Below are positions 7,693 to 16,337 of a stretch of DNA of 64,000 nt, piece after piece. Location: positions 4,148,501 to 4,212,500 of the forward strand of contig NC_015276.1 in the NCBI RefSeq assembly GCF_000192865.1. Reading direction: 5' to 3'. The first letter of the stretch is position 1; each line of letters opens with the position of its first letter. A model generated the notes under the pieces. That model did not search any database. It was given only the letters and a program-made list of their open reading frames with translations, and had not been told where the DNA came from. This DNA comes from Marinomonas mediterranea MMB-1. Lineage in GTDB: Bacteria > Pseudomonadota > Gammaproteobacteria > Pseudomonadales > Marinomonadaceae. The translations under genes were made by a program, and so were the position numbers.

Positions 7693-9717
7693 ATGTTTAA
7701 ACGTCATTTACTTGCGACTGCAATCAGCAGTGCAATGCTCGCTTCTGTTAGCGCCCATGCAGCGGTTATTTCAGAAACCACATACGAAGATATTGCCGAC
7801 GCGGCGACTTGGGTTAGTAAAGACACTACAAAGAGTCTTTTAATTGCAACCCTTGAAGGTGACGGCATTGCCGTATTTAACGAGCAAGGTAAAGAGATAC
7901 AACACATCGAGGGCATTGAAGCTCTAGGTGCGGACGTTCGCTACAGCCTTACGGATGATAATGGCGCGAGTATGGACATCGTCGCTATTGGCCTTCCTGA
8001 TGAAGACTCATTAGGCTTCTACAAAATTACAGGCGATGCAAAGCACCCTCTTAGCTCAGTGGGCACCATCAACATTGACGCGACACCTGAAGGGGTTTGC
8101 CTTTATCAACACCCAACAAGCGGCCAAATTACGGCGACAGCCTACACTGAAGACGGGGATCTACTTCAGTACAAGCTAATTTTGGATGGAGATACAGTAA
8201 AAAGCCGCTTCAACGATGGCGGCGTTGCCGAACCAGTACGTCATGCTAATGTCGGTGGCGAGTTAAGCGGTTGTATCGTCGATGATCAATCTGGCACGCT
8301 TTACGTGGCAGAACAAAACATTGGTGTATGGAAATACGGCGCCGATGCCGAAAACGTAAAAGACCGAGCATTTTTAGATGTTGTTGAGCCACACGGGAAG
8401 CTTGAGGAGATCGAAAACATCGACCTAGCGATCCAAGAAGGCGGGAAAGGCGTGGTTCTGATCGCAGACGAAGGCAAAGGCTTTAACCTTTACGACCGCA
8501 ACTCAGGCGAATTCCTGGCTAAATTCGATGTAGAAGGCGTCGAAGAAGCTAAGCTAGTTACAACGGCACGCAACGGAATTTGGATCGGTAATACCGAAGC
8601 TAACGAACCTGTTTATCAGTTCATGAGCGCCGACGAGTTTAAATCTTTAAGCGGTGTAAGCCTTGCAGGTTTACAAAGTAACCGAGACATCAAAGTAGCG
8701 GGGGTCAAAGTCGTCACAGCGTCTGGCGAAACAGATGCAGTCGACAGCAAAGGCGATGCAGCGGATGACTCAACCATTTGGTTCAACGAATCAAACCCAG
8801 CTAAAAGCCTGATTATCGCAACTGATAAAAAAGGCGGATTGCTCGCCTACGACCTGGACGGAAACGAAGTTCAATTCTTCGAAGAAGGCCGTCCAAACAA
8901 TGTCGACCTACGCCAAAATATAGATGATGGAAAAGGCGGTAAAATCACATTGGCAGCTGCCTCAAACCGCGACCTAAATACGGTGACTCTATACACAATC
9001 GACGGTTCAGATACACCAATCAAACTGTTGCCTGCAATCGGCGACAATGTTCATGACGAGTCTCCTGAGTTCATTTCCAACGTCGATGTTGTTTACGGTC
9101 TATGTATGGGACAAGGTGAAGACGGTACTCCTTACGTTTTCGTCAACGGTAAAGACGGAACCACAGAACAATGGAAAATCACACTCACAAAAGACGGCGC
9201 CAAAGGTGACATCGTTCGCACTTTCTCTGTTGAAAGCCAACCTGAAGGTTGTGTTGTAGACGACGAGACTCAAACAATCTATGTCGGCGAAGAAGACGAA
9301 GCAATCTGGACTTTCGATGCCCGCGAAAATGGCTCAACCAAAGCCAAGCTATTTGCGGCAGTAGACGGCAAGCATTTGGTTGACGACATTGAAGGTGTGA
9401 CTATCTATGAAACAGACCAAGTTCGTTACCTGATCGCTTCCAGCCAAGGTAACAACACGTACGCGGTTTACGATATGAACGACAACAACCAGTACAAAGG
9501 CAGCTTTGCCATCATTGGTGATGATGACAAGGGAATTGACGGAACAAGCGATACTGACGGTGTTCACGCGTTCTCTGGCAACCTGGGTAGCGCCTACCCG
9601 AATGGTATGTTCATTGCGCAAGATTGGTACAACATCAACGACGAGTACGAATTGAAAAAGCAAAACTTCAAAATGGTCGATTGGAGAGAAATCCAATCAG
9701 CGCTTAAGCTGAAATAA
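7693..9717 (+). CDS. Secreted tandem-domain beta-propeller phytase (3-phytase)
   Basis: 674 residues. A signal peptide is clear (MFKRHLLATAISSAMLASVSAHA, cut near AHA-A). Residues about 28-335 form a first, degenerate beta-propeller phytase domain. Residues about 345-674 form a canonical one, with DAADDSTIWF, IIATDKKGGLLAYDLDG and GRPNNVDLR, the calcium and phosphate-binding signatures of the family. Each half has a paired late motif (ELSGCIVDDQSGTLYVAEQ and PEGCVVDDETQTIYVGEE). Such enzymes hydrolyse phytate using calcium at neutral pH. In known dual-domain phytases the N-terminal domain is catalytically weak but aids the second. It probably acts in the periplasm or outside the cell. Monocistronic, with a strong terminator downstream. 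Confidence 0.9.
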   Translation: MFKRHLLATAISSAMLASVSAHAAVISETTYEDIADAATWVSKDTTKSLLIATLEGDGIAVFNEQGKEIQHIEGIEALGADVRYSLTDDNGASMDIVAIGLPDEDSLGFYKITGDAKHPLSSVGTINIDATPEGVCLYQHPTSGQITATAYTEDGDLLQYKLILDGDTVKSRFNDGGVAEPVRHANVGGELSGCIVDDQSGTLYVAEQNIGVWKYGADAENVKDRAFLDVVEPHGKLEEIENIDLAIQEGGKGVVLIADEGKGFNLYDRNSGEFLAKFDVEGVEEAKLVTTARNGIWIGNTEANEPVYQFMSADEFKSLSGVSLAGLQSNRDIKVAGVKVVTASGETDAVDSKGDAADDSTIWFNESNPAKSLIIATDKKGGLLAYDLDGNEVQFFEEGRPNNVDLRQNIDDGKGGKITLAAASNRDLNTVTLYTIDGSDTPIKLLPAIGDNVHDESPEFISNVDVVYGLCMGQGEDGTPYVFVNGKDGTTEQWKITLTKDGAKGDIVRTFSVESQPEGCVVDDETQTIYVGEEDEAIWTFDARENGSTKAKLFAAVDGKHLVDDIEGVTIYETDQVRYLIASSQGNNTYAVYDMNDNNQYKGSFAIIGDDDKGIDGTSDTDGVHAFSGNLGSAYPNGMFIAQDWYNINDEYELKKQNFKMVDWREIQSALKLK

Positions 9718-9809
9718 CGCTTAGCATAAGGAAGGTACGAATAAGTCTTATGAGCCAACGGACTTGTTCACACCTTCCTTAACAAGCCATAACCCTTCAT
9801 GGAAGTGAA

Positions 9810-9846
9810 AGCTGCCTAATTTTTGTGACGTTAGGCGGCTTTTTTA
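9810..9846 (+). terminator. Rho-independent terminator of the phytase gene
   Basis: 10-bp stem AGCTGCCTAA / TTAGGCGGCT (one G-U pair) with an 11-nt loop, followed by a T run. A second, looser inverted repeat (AAGGAAGGT / ACCTTCCTT) lies just before it at about 9728-9780. Confidence 0.85.
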
Positions 9847-9919
9847 TTCTGTTTTTTCAATCCCCCATTGCAAAATATCAGTGTTAAACTTGAGCTTTCA
9901 CCTTAAAAAAGGCATAGAC

Positions 9920-10183
9920 ATGATTGCTCGAGAATGGAAAGCACGAGTTCCAAATAGACACAAAGAAGGTTTTAAAGGAGCACAAATATTCTGCCGCCGG
10001 TTTGACGAGCAACATGTCGAAATCACCTTAATCACCTATTGGCCTGATCGTGAGAGCGTTATGGCATTTGCAGGTCAAGATATCGATGTCGCTAAGCTCT
10101 ATCCAGAAGATGATCAATATGAATTAGATCCTGATACATTTGTTCATCACTATGATGTCTTAGAACATCAGTTCGTCTCGTAG
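9920..10183 (+). CDS. Small ABM-superfamily (dimeric alpha-beta barrel) protein
   Basis: 87 residues starting MIAREWKARVPN. The ending WPDRESVMAFAGQDIDVAKLYPEDDQYELDPDTFVHHYDV is the typical C-terminal half of antibiotic-biosynthesis-monooxygenase-like proteins of about 100 residues. The usual helix between the first strand and the RR strand seems shortened by roughly 15-20 residues. I chose the ATG at 9920 because AAAGG lies upstream; an ATG at 9881 would add a weak leader. Most of these proteins have no known substrate. It ends 8 bp before the WYL regulator gene and probably shares its transcript. Confidence 0.65.
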   Translation: MIAREWKARVPNRHKEGFKGAQIFCRRFDEQHVEITLITYWPDRESVMAFAGQDIDVAKLYPEDDQYELDPDTFVHHYDVLEHQFVS

Positions 10184-10191
10184 ACATCACG

Positions 10192-10887
10192 ATGACTCGT
10201 TCTCAACGACTTCTCGAGCTCCTCGATCTTCTTAGACAAAGCCGACGTCCGGTGACCGCTAAGCAATTAGCTGAACGACTTGGCATTAGCGTGCGCAGCG
10301 TGTATCGAGACATCCTAACGTTGCAGGAACAAGGAGCCCAAATAGAAGGAGAAGCGGGCGTAGGTTATGTCATGCAAGACGGCTTTTGGATGCCGCCGCT
10401 CATGTTTTCCGAACAAGAACTCGAAGCCATCGTCCTAGGTATGCGCTGGGCGTCCAAACAAACAGACTCCGAGATGCAGTCTCACGCGGTCTCTGCACTC
10501 GCTAAAATTCGAAATGCCTTGCCAGACGACCTGGATGACAAAGTACTTCACAATACGCTACTCGTACCCCCGCCTCAAAAAAGTAAAACAGAAAACACCT
10601 CTAAAGACATTCTGATTCCTCTGCGACAAGCCATTCGAGAAGAAAAGATCGTTCAATTTGACTACAAAAGCTTAGATGGCAAAGCATCATCTCGAAAAGT
10701 CTGGCCTTTTGCATTGGGTTATTTTGAGTCCGTTTCCGTATTAGTAGGATGGTGTGAAACACGCAACGCAAACAGGCACTTTCGTACAGATCGAATACGA
10801 AATCTAACCCTACTTGAAGAGCGCTCCCCTAAATCAAAAAGGGCTCTCGCAGCAGAGTGGAAAAAGGAAAACGGGATCATTAGTTAA
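10192..10887 (+). CDS. YafY-type HTH/WYL-domain transcriptional regulator
   Basis: 231 residues. The N-terminal winged helix-turn-helix of the DeoR/HTH_11 type spans about 1-60 (RPVTAKQLAERLGISVRSVYRDI). The C-terminal WYL-type ligand domain spans about 140-215 (IVQFDYKSLDGKASSRKVWPFALGYFES, then HFRTDRIRNL), but the WYL triplet itself reads differently (VLV). Family members respond to ligands or nucleic acid signals. The close upstream ABM-fold gene suggests a small metabolic or stress unit. The 3' end overlaps the convergent membrane-protein gene by 4 bp. Confidence 0.85.
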   Translation: MTRSQRLLELLDLLRQSRRPVTAKQLAERLGISVRSVYRDILTLQEQGAQIEGEAGVGYVMQDGFWMPPLMFSEQELEAIVLGMRWASKQTDSEMQSHAVSALAKIRNALPDDLDDKVLHNTLLVPPPQKSKTENTSKDILIPLRQAIREEKIVQFDYKSLDGKASSRKVWPFALGYFESVSVLVGWCETRNANRHFRTDRIRNLTLLEERSPKSKRALAAEWKKENGIIS

Positions 10888-11408
10888 TGATCAGAAAGTA
10901 ATAAATACTGATTATTATTGCTTGAAGGGCGAATATAACCCAATTCAATTTTTTCACCTTTACACATTAACCAACCTCGCTCAGCGTTTATTTCGTCGCG
11001 ACTAGGTGCACGATTACGCTCTAAATGATATCCCAGAGTACTCAAGTCTGATTGGATTACTATACCTTGACTATTCAGTAACTGTGATTGACCGCCTTCA
11101 CATCTCAGCAAGCTTTGGAGCTTCATTCCATATAAAGTATTAGACGTTATTACAAAAATAATAGACAACATAAAGATACTGAAGAAAACCGCTGAGCGTT
11201 TTCGCTTAAATACATTTAATGGGAGGCGTACCCAACCATCTTTCATATCTAATAGGTGAAAATGAGCCTCTCTTCCACTTCTAGTCATCATTTTTGCAAT
11301 AGGTTCGATTAGGAAAATAGCGAACGATATAAACCCAACAAAAACAACTGTTGGTGTGACTCCTAAGAGCCATTCAATTAAATACAAATCCATAAAAAAC
11401 GATCTCAA
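10884..11408 (-). CDS. Hypothetical membrane protein
   Basis: 174 residues with no family I recognise. Two hydrophobic helices are visible, at about 10-35 (IEWLLGVTPTVVFVGFISFAIFLIEPIA) and 65-90 (AVFFSIFMLSIIFVITSNTLYGM). The C-terminal part of about 85 residues contains two cysteines (LLRCEGG, WLMCKGEK) and could lie in the periplasm. The layout recalls small enterobacterial-type inner-membrane proteins of unknown function. The start is at 11408 or at the second ATG, 11393. It is convergent with the WYL regulator. Confidence 0.55.
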   Translation of the reverse strand: MRSFFMDLYLIEWLLGVTPTVVFVGFISFAIFLIEPIAKMMTRSGREAHFHLLDMKDGWVRLPLNVFKRKRSAVFFSIFMLSIIFVITSNTLYGMKLQSLLRCEGGQSQLLNSQGIVIQSDLSTLGYHLERNRAPSRDEINAERGWLMCKGEKIELGYIRPSSNNNQYLLLSDH

Positions 11409-11499
11409 ACGGTATTAAACACTACTGACAAAAATTGACACTAGGTCACCTTAAACTGGTTTCACTTTCACAGTCAAACTCGTTATCAAGGAGACTAAC

Positions 11500-11865
11500 A
11501 TGTCGCAACTAAACTGCGTCGTTCTCTATGCAGAATCGATCAACCAAAGCGTGGCGCTTTATACTCAACTGATCGGCCTTCCACCGGTTGACCAATCACC
11601 AAACTTCGCCATGTTCCGCACAAACGAGGGGTTAATGCTCGGCATTTGGCAAAAAGATCAAGTTCACCCTGAGCTCGATAAAGTAGGATGCGGTATGGAA
11701 ATCGTATTCGCGGTTGAGAGCTCTGCCCAATTGGAACAAGAACTAGGCAAATACGAATCGCTTAATCTTTCCATTCTTCACCCCATTGTCGAAATGGACT
11801 TTGGCTACAGCTTTACAGCGCTTGATTCTGATGGTCACAGATTACGAGTTATGTGCCAAAAGTAA
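11500..11865 (+). CDS. VOC (glyoxalase/dioxygenase superfamily) protein
   Basis: 121 residues beginning MSQLNCVVLYAESINQSVALYTQLIGLP. This is the beta-alpha-beta opening of the vicinal oxygen chelate fold, and the protein ends FTALDSDGHRLRVMC, the typical D-x-D-GH closing motif. A strong ribosome site (AAGGAG) lies 8 bp upstream. The substrate is unknown. A second VOC gene follows 68 bp later, and the two form a tandem pair likely derived by old duplication. Confidence 0.8.
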   Translation: MSQLNCVVLYAESINQSVALYTQLIGLPPVDQSPNFAMFRTNEGLMLGIWQKDQVHPELDKVGCGMEIVFAVESSAQLEQELGKYESLNLSILHPIVEMDFGYSFTALDSDGHRLRVMCQK

Positions 11866-11933
11866 CGCGTTAGACAATTTTCTGAGTGTCGTTTTCTGAT
11901 AAAAAACGACACATTCTAAGAAAGGGATTAACA

Positions 11934-12305
11934 ATGATCACAATACGACGCCCCAATCTGCAACTTATCTATGTTTCAGACATAAAACAATCCACGCATT
12001 ACTATCAAATGATATTTAACATTGAGCCCTATTTTATCACGCCTAGATATGTGGTGTTTAACATTGATGGCGAAGCGAATTTCGCCATCTGGTCTGGAGC
12101 AGGCGAACCCGACAAGGACGCTCCCCGATACTCTGAAATTGGAATGTGTCTCAACTCAGATAAGGAAGTAAAAGAACTGTATTCAGAGTGGGAAGCAAAT
12201 ACAGACATTAACATCCATACGCCACTGCATACAGATGTCTTTGGTGAAACGTTCTTAGTAAAAGACCCCGATGGACACCTTATCCGAATCTCTTCAGCAG
12301 ACTGA
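11934..12305 (+). CDS. VOC-family protein (second of a tandem pair)
   Basis: 123 residues. It starts MITIRRPNLQLIYVSDIKQSTHYYQMIF and ends LVKDPDGHLIRISSAD, both diagnostic VOC stretches. I chose the ATG at 11934 because AAAGGGA precedes it; an upstream ATG at 11886 would add 16 basic residues of no family character. Sequence and size match its upstream partner. No catalytic metal triad can be fixed from sequence alone, so the function stays open. Confidence 0.8.
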   Translation: MITIRRPNLQLIYVSDIKQSTHYYQMIFNIEPYFITPRYVVFNIDGEANFAIWSGAGEPDKDAPRYSEIGMCLNSDKEVKELYSEWEANTDINIHTPLHTDVFGETFLVKDPDGHLIRISSAD

Positions 12306-12343
12306 TAGTCGGAAGGCGATAAGCCTGCCTGACGACATGATTT

Positions 12344-13339
12344 CTAGGAAATACGCTTTTCCTGAACACCGTGACAGGCAATCCAGTGCTCTTGTTCATT
12401 AAACCGAGTTTCGATCAATTCAGGTGTCTCTGTTTTACACCGCTCATTCGCGTACTGGCAGCGGCCATGGAAAGCACAGCCAGATGGCGGATTCAATGGA
12501 GAAGGTAATTCACCTTCCAACTTGATTCGTGTACGTCGCTTATCTGGCGAGAGCTGAGGTGTACTCGACAACAACGCTTTCGTATAAGGGTGTTGCGGGT
12601 TAATAAAGAGCTGTTCGCACGATGTGCGCTCCACAATTTTTCCAAGATACATCACCATCACTTCATCAGCTATGTGCTCAACCACCGACAAATCATGAGA
12701 TATGAACACATAACTGAGGCCGAATTCCTCTTGCAAGTCCATCATAAGGTTCAAAACCTGAGCCTGAACAGACACATCTAGGGCGGATACCGGTTCATCC
12801 GCCACAATCACTTGTGGATCCAGCATCAAACCTCGGGCGATTGCAATTCGCTGTCGCTGACCACCTGAAAACATATGAGGATAGCGGTCATAATGTTCAG
12901 ATTTGAGGCCGACTTTATCCATGATTTGCAGCGCTTTTTGTTTGCGCTCCGCTTTAGATAACGCCGTATTAATCACCAATGGCTCTTCAAGAATAGAGCC
13001 GATCTTCTTTCTTGGATTCAGCGACCCATAAGGGTTTTGAAAGATAATCTGAATTTTTTGTCTCAGCGCTTTTTGCTCCGCTTTTGACAACGCTAGTAAG
13101 TCTTCACCCTCAAACGTCAACGCACCATTCGTCGGGGTTTCAATCATGGTCAACATACGCCCAAGCGTGGACTTACCACAACCCGACTCCCCTACTACGG
13201 CAAGAGTCTTTCCAGCAGGCAATTCGAAACTGACTCCGTCTACTGCCTTGACCGCCGCATCAGGTTTAAACAGACCTTGCTTTACTACGTAGTGCTGCTT
13301 CAAGTTGTCTGCCTTCAACGCCATATTATCGTTACTCAT
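12344..13339 (-). CDS. dppF: Dipeptide ABC transporter ATPase DppF
   Basis: 331 residues of the oligopeptide/dipeptide ATPase family. Walker A is GESGCGKST near 50, the signature is SGGQRQRIAIARGL and Walker B ends VIVADEPVSALD. The C-terminal oligo_HPY extension carries the cysteine-rich GCAFHGRCQYANERC that binds an iron-sulfur cluster in related subunits. It pairs with DppD to power uptake through DppBC. It is the last gene of dppABCDF, and its start overlaps the end of dppD by 4 bp. Confidence 0.93.
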   Translation of the reverse strand: MSNDNMALKADNLKQHYVVKQGLFKPDAAVKAVDGVSFELPAGKTLAVVGESGCGKSTLGRMLTMIETPTNGALTFEGEDLLALSKAEQKALRQKIQIIFQNPYGSLNPRKKIGSILEEPLVINTALSKAERKQKALQIMDKVGLKSEHYDRYPHMFSGGQRQRIAIARGLMLDPQVIVADEPVSALDVSVQAQVLNLMMDLQEEFGLSYVFISHDLSVVEHIADEVMVMYLGKIVERTSCEQLFINPQHPYTKALLSSTPQLSPDKRRTRIKLEGELPSPLNPPSGCAFHGRCQYANERCKTETPELIETRFNEQEHWIACHGVQEKRIS

Positions 13340-14304
13340 GCAGCAGGCCTCCCCTCATCATTTAATGGCGTATGGCATTTCACTTGTCTTTCTAACGTTC
13401 CTCGATTTTCAGGAACCTCTGAATGACAGCGCTCTGTGGCATAAGGACAACGAGGACTTAACAAACACCCTTGCGGACGATCAAATAATCCGGGAACAAC
13501 CCCAGACAGCGCTTCTAGACGAGTACGACCTGATGCAGACTCTGGCAACGAGGCCAGTAAAGCTTGGGTATAGGGATGTTTTGGGGTCGAGAATAGGTCT
13601 GCCACTGTACCGGATTCGACCACTTGCCCCGCGTACATGACAATGACTCGGTGCGCCACTTCAGCCACCAGCGCCAAGTCGTGAGTAATCAGCACTAGTC
13701 CCATTTTCTCACGCTCTTGAAGCTCGATAAGCAGATCGATAATCTGCGCCTGAATCGTCACATCTAACGCCGTTGTCGGTTCGTCGGCAATCAAAAGCTT
13801 AGGATTGCACGCTATGGCGATCGCAATCATGACGCGCTGACTCATGCCTCCCGATAGCTGATGCGGATAGGCCTTCAAACGTGTCTCTGGAGCAGGAATG
13901 CCAACTAAGGTTAGCAGCTCGATCGCTCGCTGTTTCAATTCTTTTTTGCTGCCGCCTTGATGCGTTTTTAACGCTTCCATGATTTGATAGCCAACCGTAA
14001 AACAAGGGTTTAGACTGGTCATCGGGTCCTGAAAAATCATCGCAATGTCTGCACCTGTCAGTTTACGCCGTTGTTTTTCAGGCATTGCGAGCAAGTTTTG
14101 ACCTTCAAACGATAGATTTTGAGCTTGTACAACGCCCGGAAAATCAATCAGCCCCATAATGGAAAGTGAGCTGACACTTTTACCGGATCCAGACTCCCCG
14201 ACAATGCCAAGGATCTCACCTTCTTTCACTTCATAACTAATGTTGTCCACCGCTTGAAACGAGCCAAACGAAACGGATAAGTTTTCTACTTTTAACAAAG
14301 ACAT
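13336..14304 (-). CDS. dppD: Dipeptide ABC transporter ATPase DppD
   Basis: 322 residues. Walker A is GESGSGKSV, the ABC signature is LSGGMSQRVMIAIA and Walker B is LLIADEPTTALD. The C-terminal oligo_HPY segment contains GCLLSPRCPYATERCHSE with four cysteines. It would form the ATPase heterodimer with DppF at the inner membrane. It overlaps dppF by 4 bp and follows dppC by 9 bp, in the order usual for enteric dpp operons. Confidence 0.93.
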   Translation of the reverse strand: MSLLKVENLSVSFGSFQAVDNISYEVKEGEILGIVGESGSGKSVSSLSIMGLIDFPGVVQAQNLSFEGQNLLAMPEKQRRKLTGADIAMIFQDPMTSLNPCFTVGYQIMEALKTHQGGSKKELKQRAIELLTLVGIPAPETRLKAYPHQLSGGMSQRVMIAIAIACNPKLLIADEPTTALDVTIQAQIIDLLIELQEREKMGLVLITHDLALVAEVAHRVIVMYAGQVVESGTVADLFSTPKHPYTQALLASLPESASGRTRLEALSGVVPGLFDRPQGCLLSPRCPYATERCHSEVPENRGTLERQVKCHTPLNDEGRPAA

Positions 14305-14313
14305 AAAACGCTC

Positions 14314-15222
14314 CTACTGCTTCAGTTTGGGATCAAGTGCATCTCTCAGCCCATCGCCCATGAGATTAAAGGCCAAGACCGTCAGCAAGATAAATAAGCC
14401 AGGGAAAGTCACTACCCACCACGCACGCTGAACGAACTGCAACGCGTTTGCGAGCATACTGCCCCACTCAGGCGTCGGAGGTTGAGCGCCTAAGCCTAGA
14501 AAACCCAGTGCCGCCATATCCAAAATAGCGCTCGAAAACCCCAGAGTCGCTTGAACAATCAGTGGTGCGAGGCAATTTGGAAGAATACAAATAAACATCA
14601 AGCGCAACGGACTCGCACCAATGACACGTGATGATGTGACATAATCGCGCGACATCTCAGACAAGGTCGCCGCCCGCGTTAATCGCACGTAATGAGGCAA
14701 AGAAACAAGGGAAATCGCCAACGCTGCATTGACGATACTTGGGCCTAATACAGCCACAATAGCAATGGCTAAAAGCAAACTCGGCATGGCCAGCATAATA
14801 TCAACAATACGCATAATAGCGGTGTCGATCAGCCCTTTAAAATACCCTGCGATCAGCCCTAGCAATATGCCGATCACCAAGGACACCGTCACCGCAACAA
14901 GGCCAACAGACAATGATAGCCGTGCACCATGAATTAGGCGCGACAACAGATCACGACCCACATCATCGGTTCCTAAAAGATAAGACCGGTTGCCACCGTC
15001 GAGCCACGCAGGAGGCAGCAACAAAGCATCGCGTGCTTGCGCAGAAGGCGAGTGAGGCGCCACAAGATCCGCAAAAATGGCAAGAAAGCTAACGAAAAGA
15101 ATAAAAAACAAACCAATCACCGCACCCCGATTGGTTTTAAAATAGTGCCAGAATTCCTGTAGCGGTGTCTGAATAACGAGCTCAGTGCGCGCGGGAGTGG
15201 GAGTGGAAGCAGTAGTACTCAT
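14314..15222 (-). CDS. dppC: Dipeptide ABC transporter permease DppC
   Basis: 302 residues with a cytosolic N-terminal tail and about six membrane helices. The OppC-type N-terminal helix is FKTNRGAVIGLFFILFVSFLAIFADLVAPHSP, followed by LLGTDDVGRDLLSRLIHGAR. The coupling-loop (EAA) region contains RVIGASPLRLMFICILPNCLAPLIV. It partners DppB. It lies 8 bp after dppB and 9 bp before dppD, clearly in one operon. Confidence 0.93.
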   Translation of the reverse strand: MSTTASTPTPARTELVIQTPLQEFWHYFKTNRGAVIGLFFILFVSFLAIFADLVAPHSPSAQARDALLLPPAWLDGGNRSYLLGTDDVGRDLLSRLIHGARLSLSVGLVAVTVSLVIGILLGLIAGYFKGLIDTAIMRIVDIMLAMPSLLLAIAIVAVLGPSIVNAALAISLVSLPHYVRLTRAATLSEMSRDYVTSSRVIGASPLRLMFICILPNCLAPLIVQATLGFSSAILDMAALGFLGLGAQPPTPEWGSMLANALQFVQRAWWVVTFPGLFILLTVLAFNLMGDGLRDALDPKLKQ

Positions 15223-15230
15223 ACTTACTC

Positions 15231-16241
15231 CTAATTTGTATGACGAATACGAGGGTTAACGATGCCATAGGTCACATCAACCAAAAGATTCACAATGATA
15301 ATAATCGTCGCAACGATCAGAATACCGCCTTGTACCACGGGATAATCACGACGACCAATGGACTCGATCAACCACTTACCTATGCCCGGCCATGCAAACA
15401 CCGTCTCAGTCAGAATCGCCCCTGCGAGCAGGATACCGACTTGCAAACCAATTACAGTGATAACAGGAATCAAGGCATTACGTAGCGCGTGAATCACAAT
15501 CACTCGCCAAGGTGCGATGCCCTTAGAGCGCGCTGTCCGAATGTAATCCTCACCCAATACTTCGAGCATTGAGGATCGTGTCATACGCGCAATCACCGCC
15601 ATTGGGATCGTTCCCAAAACAATGCTTGGTAATATAAGGTGAGACAATGCAGAAGAAAATGCGCCGTCTTCATCCGACAACAAGGTATCGATCAACATGA
15701 ACCCTGTCACGTCGTCAATCCAATACACGACATCAATCCGCCCCGATACAGGTGTCCACCCCAACGAAACGGAAAACACCAACATAAGCAGCAGCGCCCA
15801 CCAAAAAACCGGCATTGAGTACCCAGTTAATGACACCGTCATCACAGAATGATCGAAAAAAGTGCCGCGTTTTACGGCGGCAAAAATGCCGGATGGGAGA
15901 CCGACTAAGATGGCAAAAATAGCAGCGCAAAAGGTTAGTTCAACCGTGGCAGGAAATAACGCGAGAAATTCACTCAAAACAGGCTCACGGGTGACCAAAG
16001 AGTTGCCTAAATCGCCCTGTAAGACCCCAGTCACATAACGAAAATATTGAGTGTATAAAGGCTGATCAAAGCCCAATTGAGCACTTAGCTCTGCGTGACG
16101 CTCTTCAGATACGCCTCGCTCTCCTGCCATCACCTCAATCGGGTCACCAGGGATCAGTCTAATCAATGTAAAGGTAAGTAGAGTAATACCAATGAAGGTT
16201 GGAATAACCAACCCTAATCGTCGCAGTAGAAATTGCAGCAT
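15231..16241 (-). CDS. dppB: Dipeptide ABC transporter permease DppB
   Basis: 336 residues, the usual length for DppB. The start MLQFLLRRLGLVIPTFIGITLLTF and TFTLIRLIPGDPIEVMAGERGV are typical of the family, as is the EAA loop (RTARSKGIAPWRVIVIHALRNALIPVI). It forms the membrane pore with DppC. It follows dppA by about 96 bp that contain a hairpin, which would let the binding protein be made in excess. Confidence 0.93.
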   Translation of the reverse strand: MLQFLLRRLGLVIPTFIGITLLTFTLIRLIPGDPIEVMAGERGVSEERHAELSAQLGFDQPLYTQYFRYVTGVLQGDLGNSLVTREPVLSEFLALFPATVELTFCAAIFAILVGLPSGIFAAVKRGTFFDHSVMTVSLTGYSMPVFWWALLLMLVFSVSLGWTPVSGRIDVVYWIDDVTGFMLIDTLLSDEDGAFSSALSHLILPSIVLGTIPMAVIARMTRSSMLEVLGEDYIRTARSKGIAPWRVIVIHALRNALIPVITVIGLQVGILLAGAILTETVFAWPGIGKWLIESIGRRDYPVVQGGILIVATIIIIVNLLVDVTYGIVNPRIRHTN

Positions 16242-16272
16242 ATGAATGATGTCTCTCGATGCTTAAAACACA

Positions 16273-16301
16273 AACCGCAGCTGACGGCATCAACTGCGGT
16301 T
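16273..16301 (-). promoter_or_regulatory. Hairpin between dppA and dppB
   Basis: 8-bp inverted repeat AACCGCAG / CTGCGGTT with a 13-nt loop in the only long gap of the dpp operon. On the transcript it is followed by a weak T-rich stretch. Such hairpins after binding-protein genes commonly stabilise the upstream message or partly terminate transcription. Confidence 0.55.
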
Positions 16302-16337
16302 CATCGATGGAAAGCCTACTGGCTCTCAGGTTTTAAG

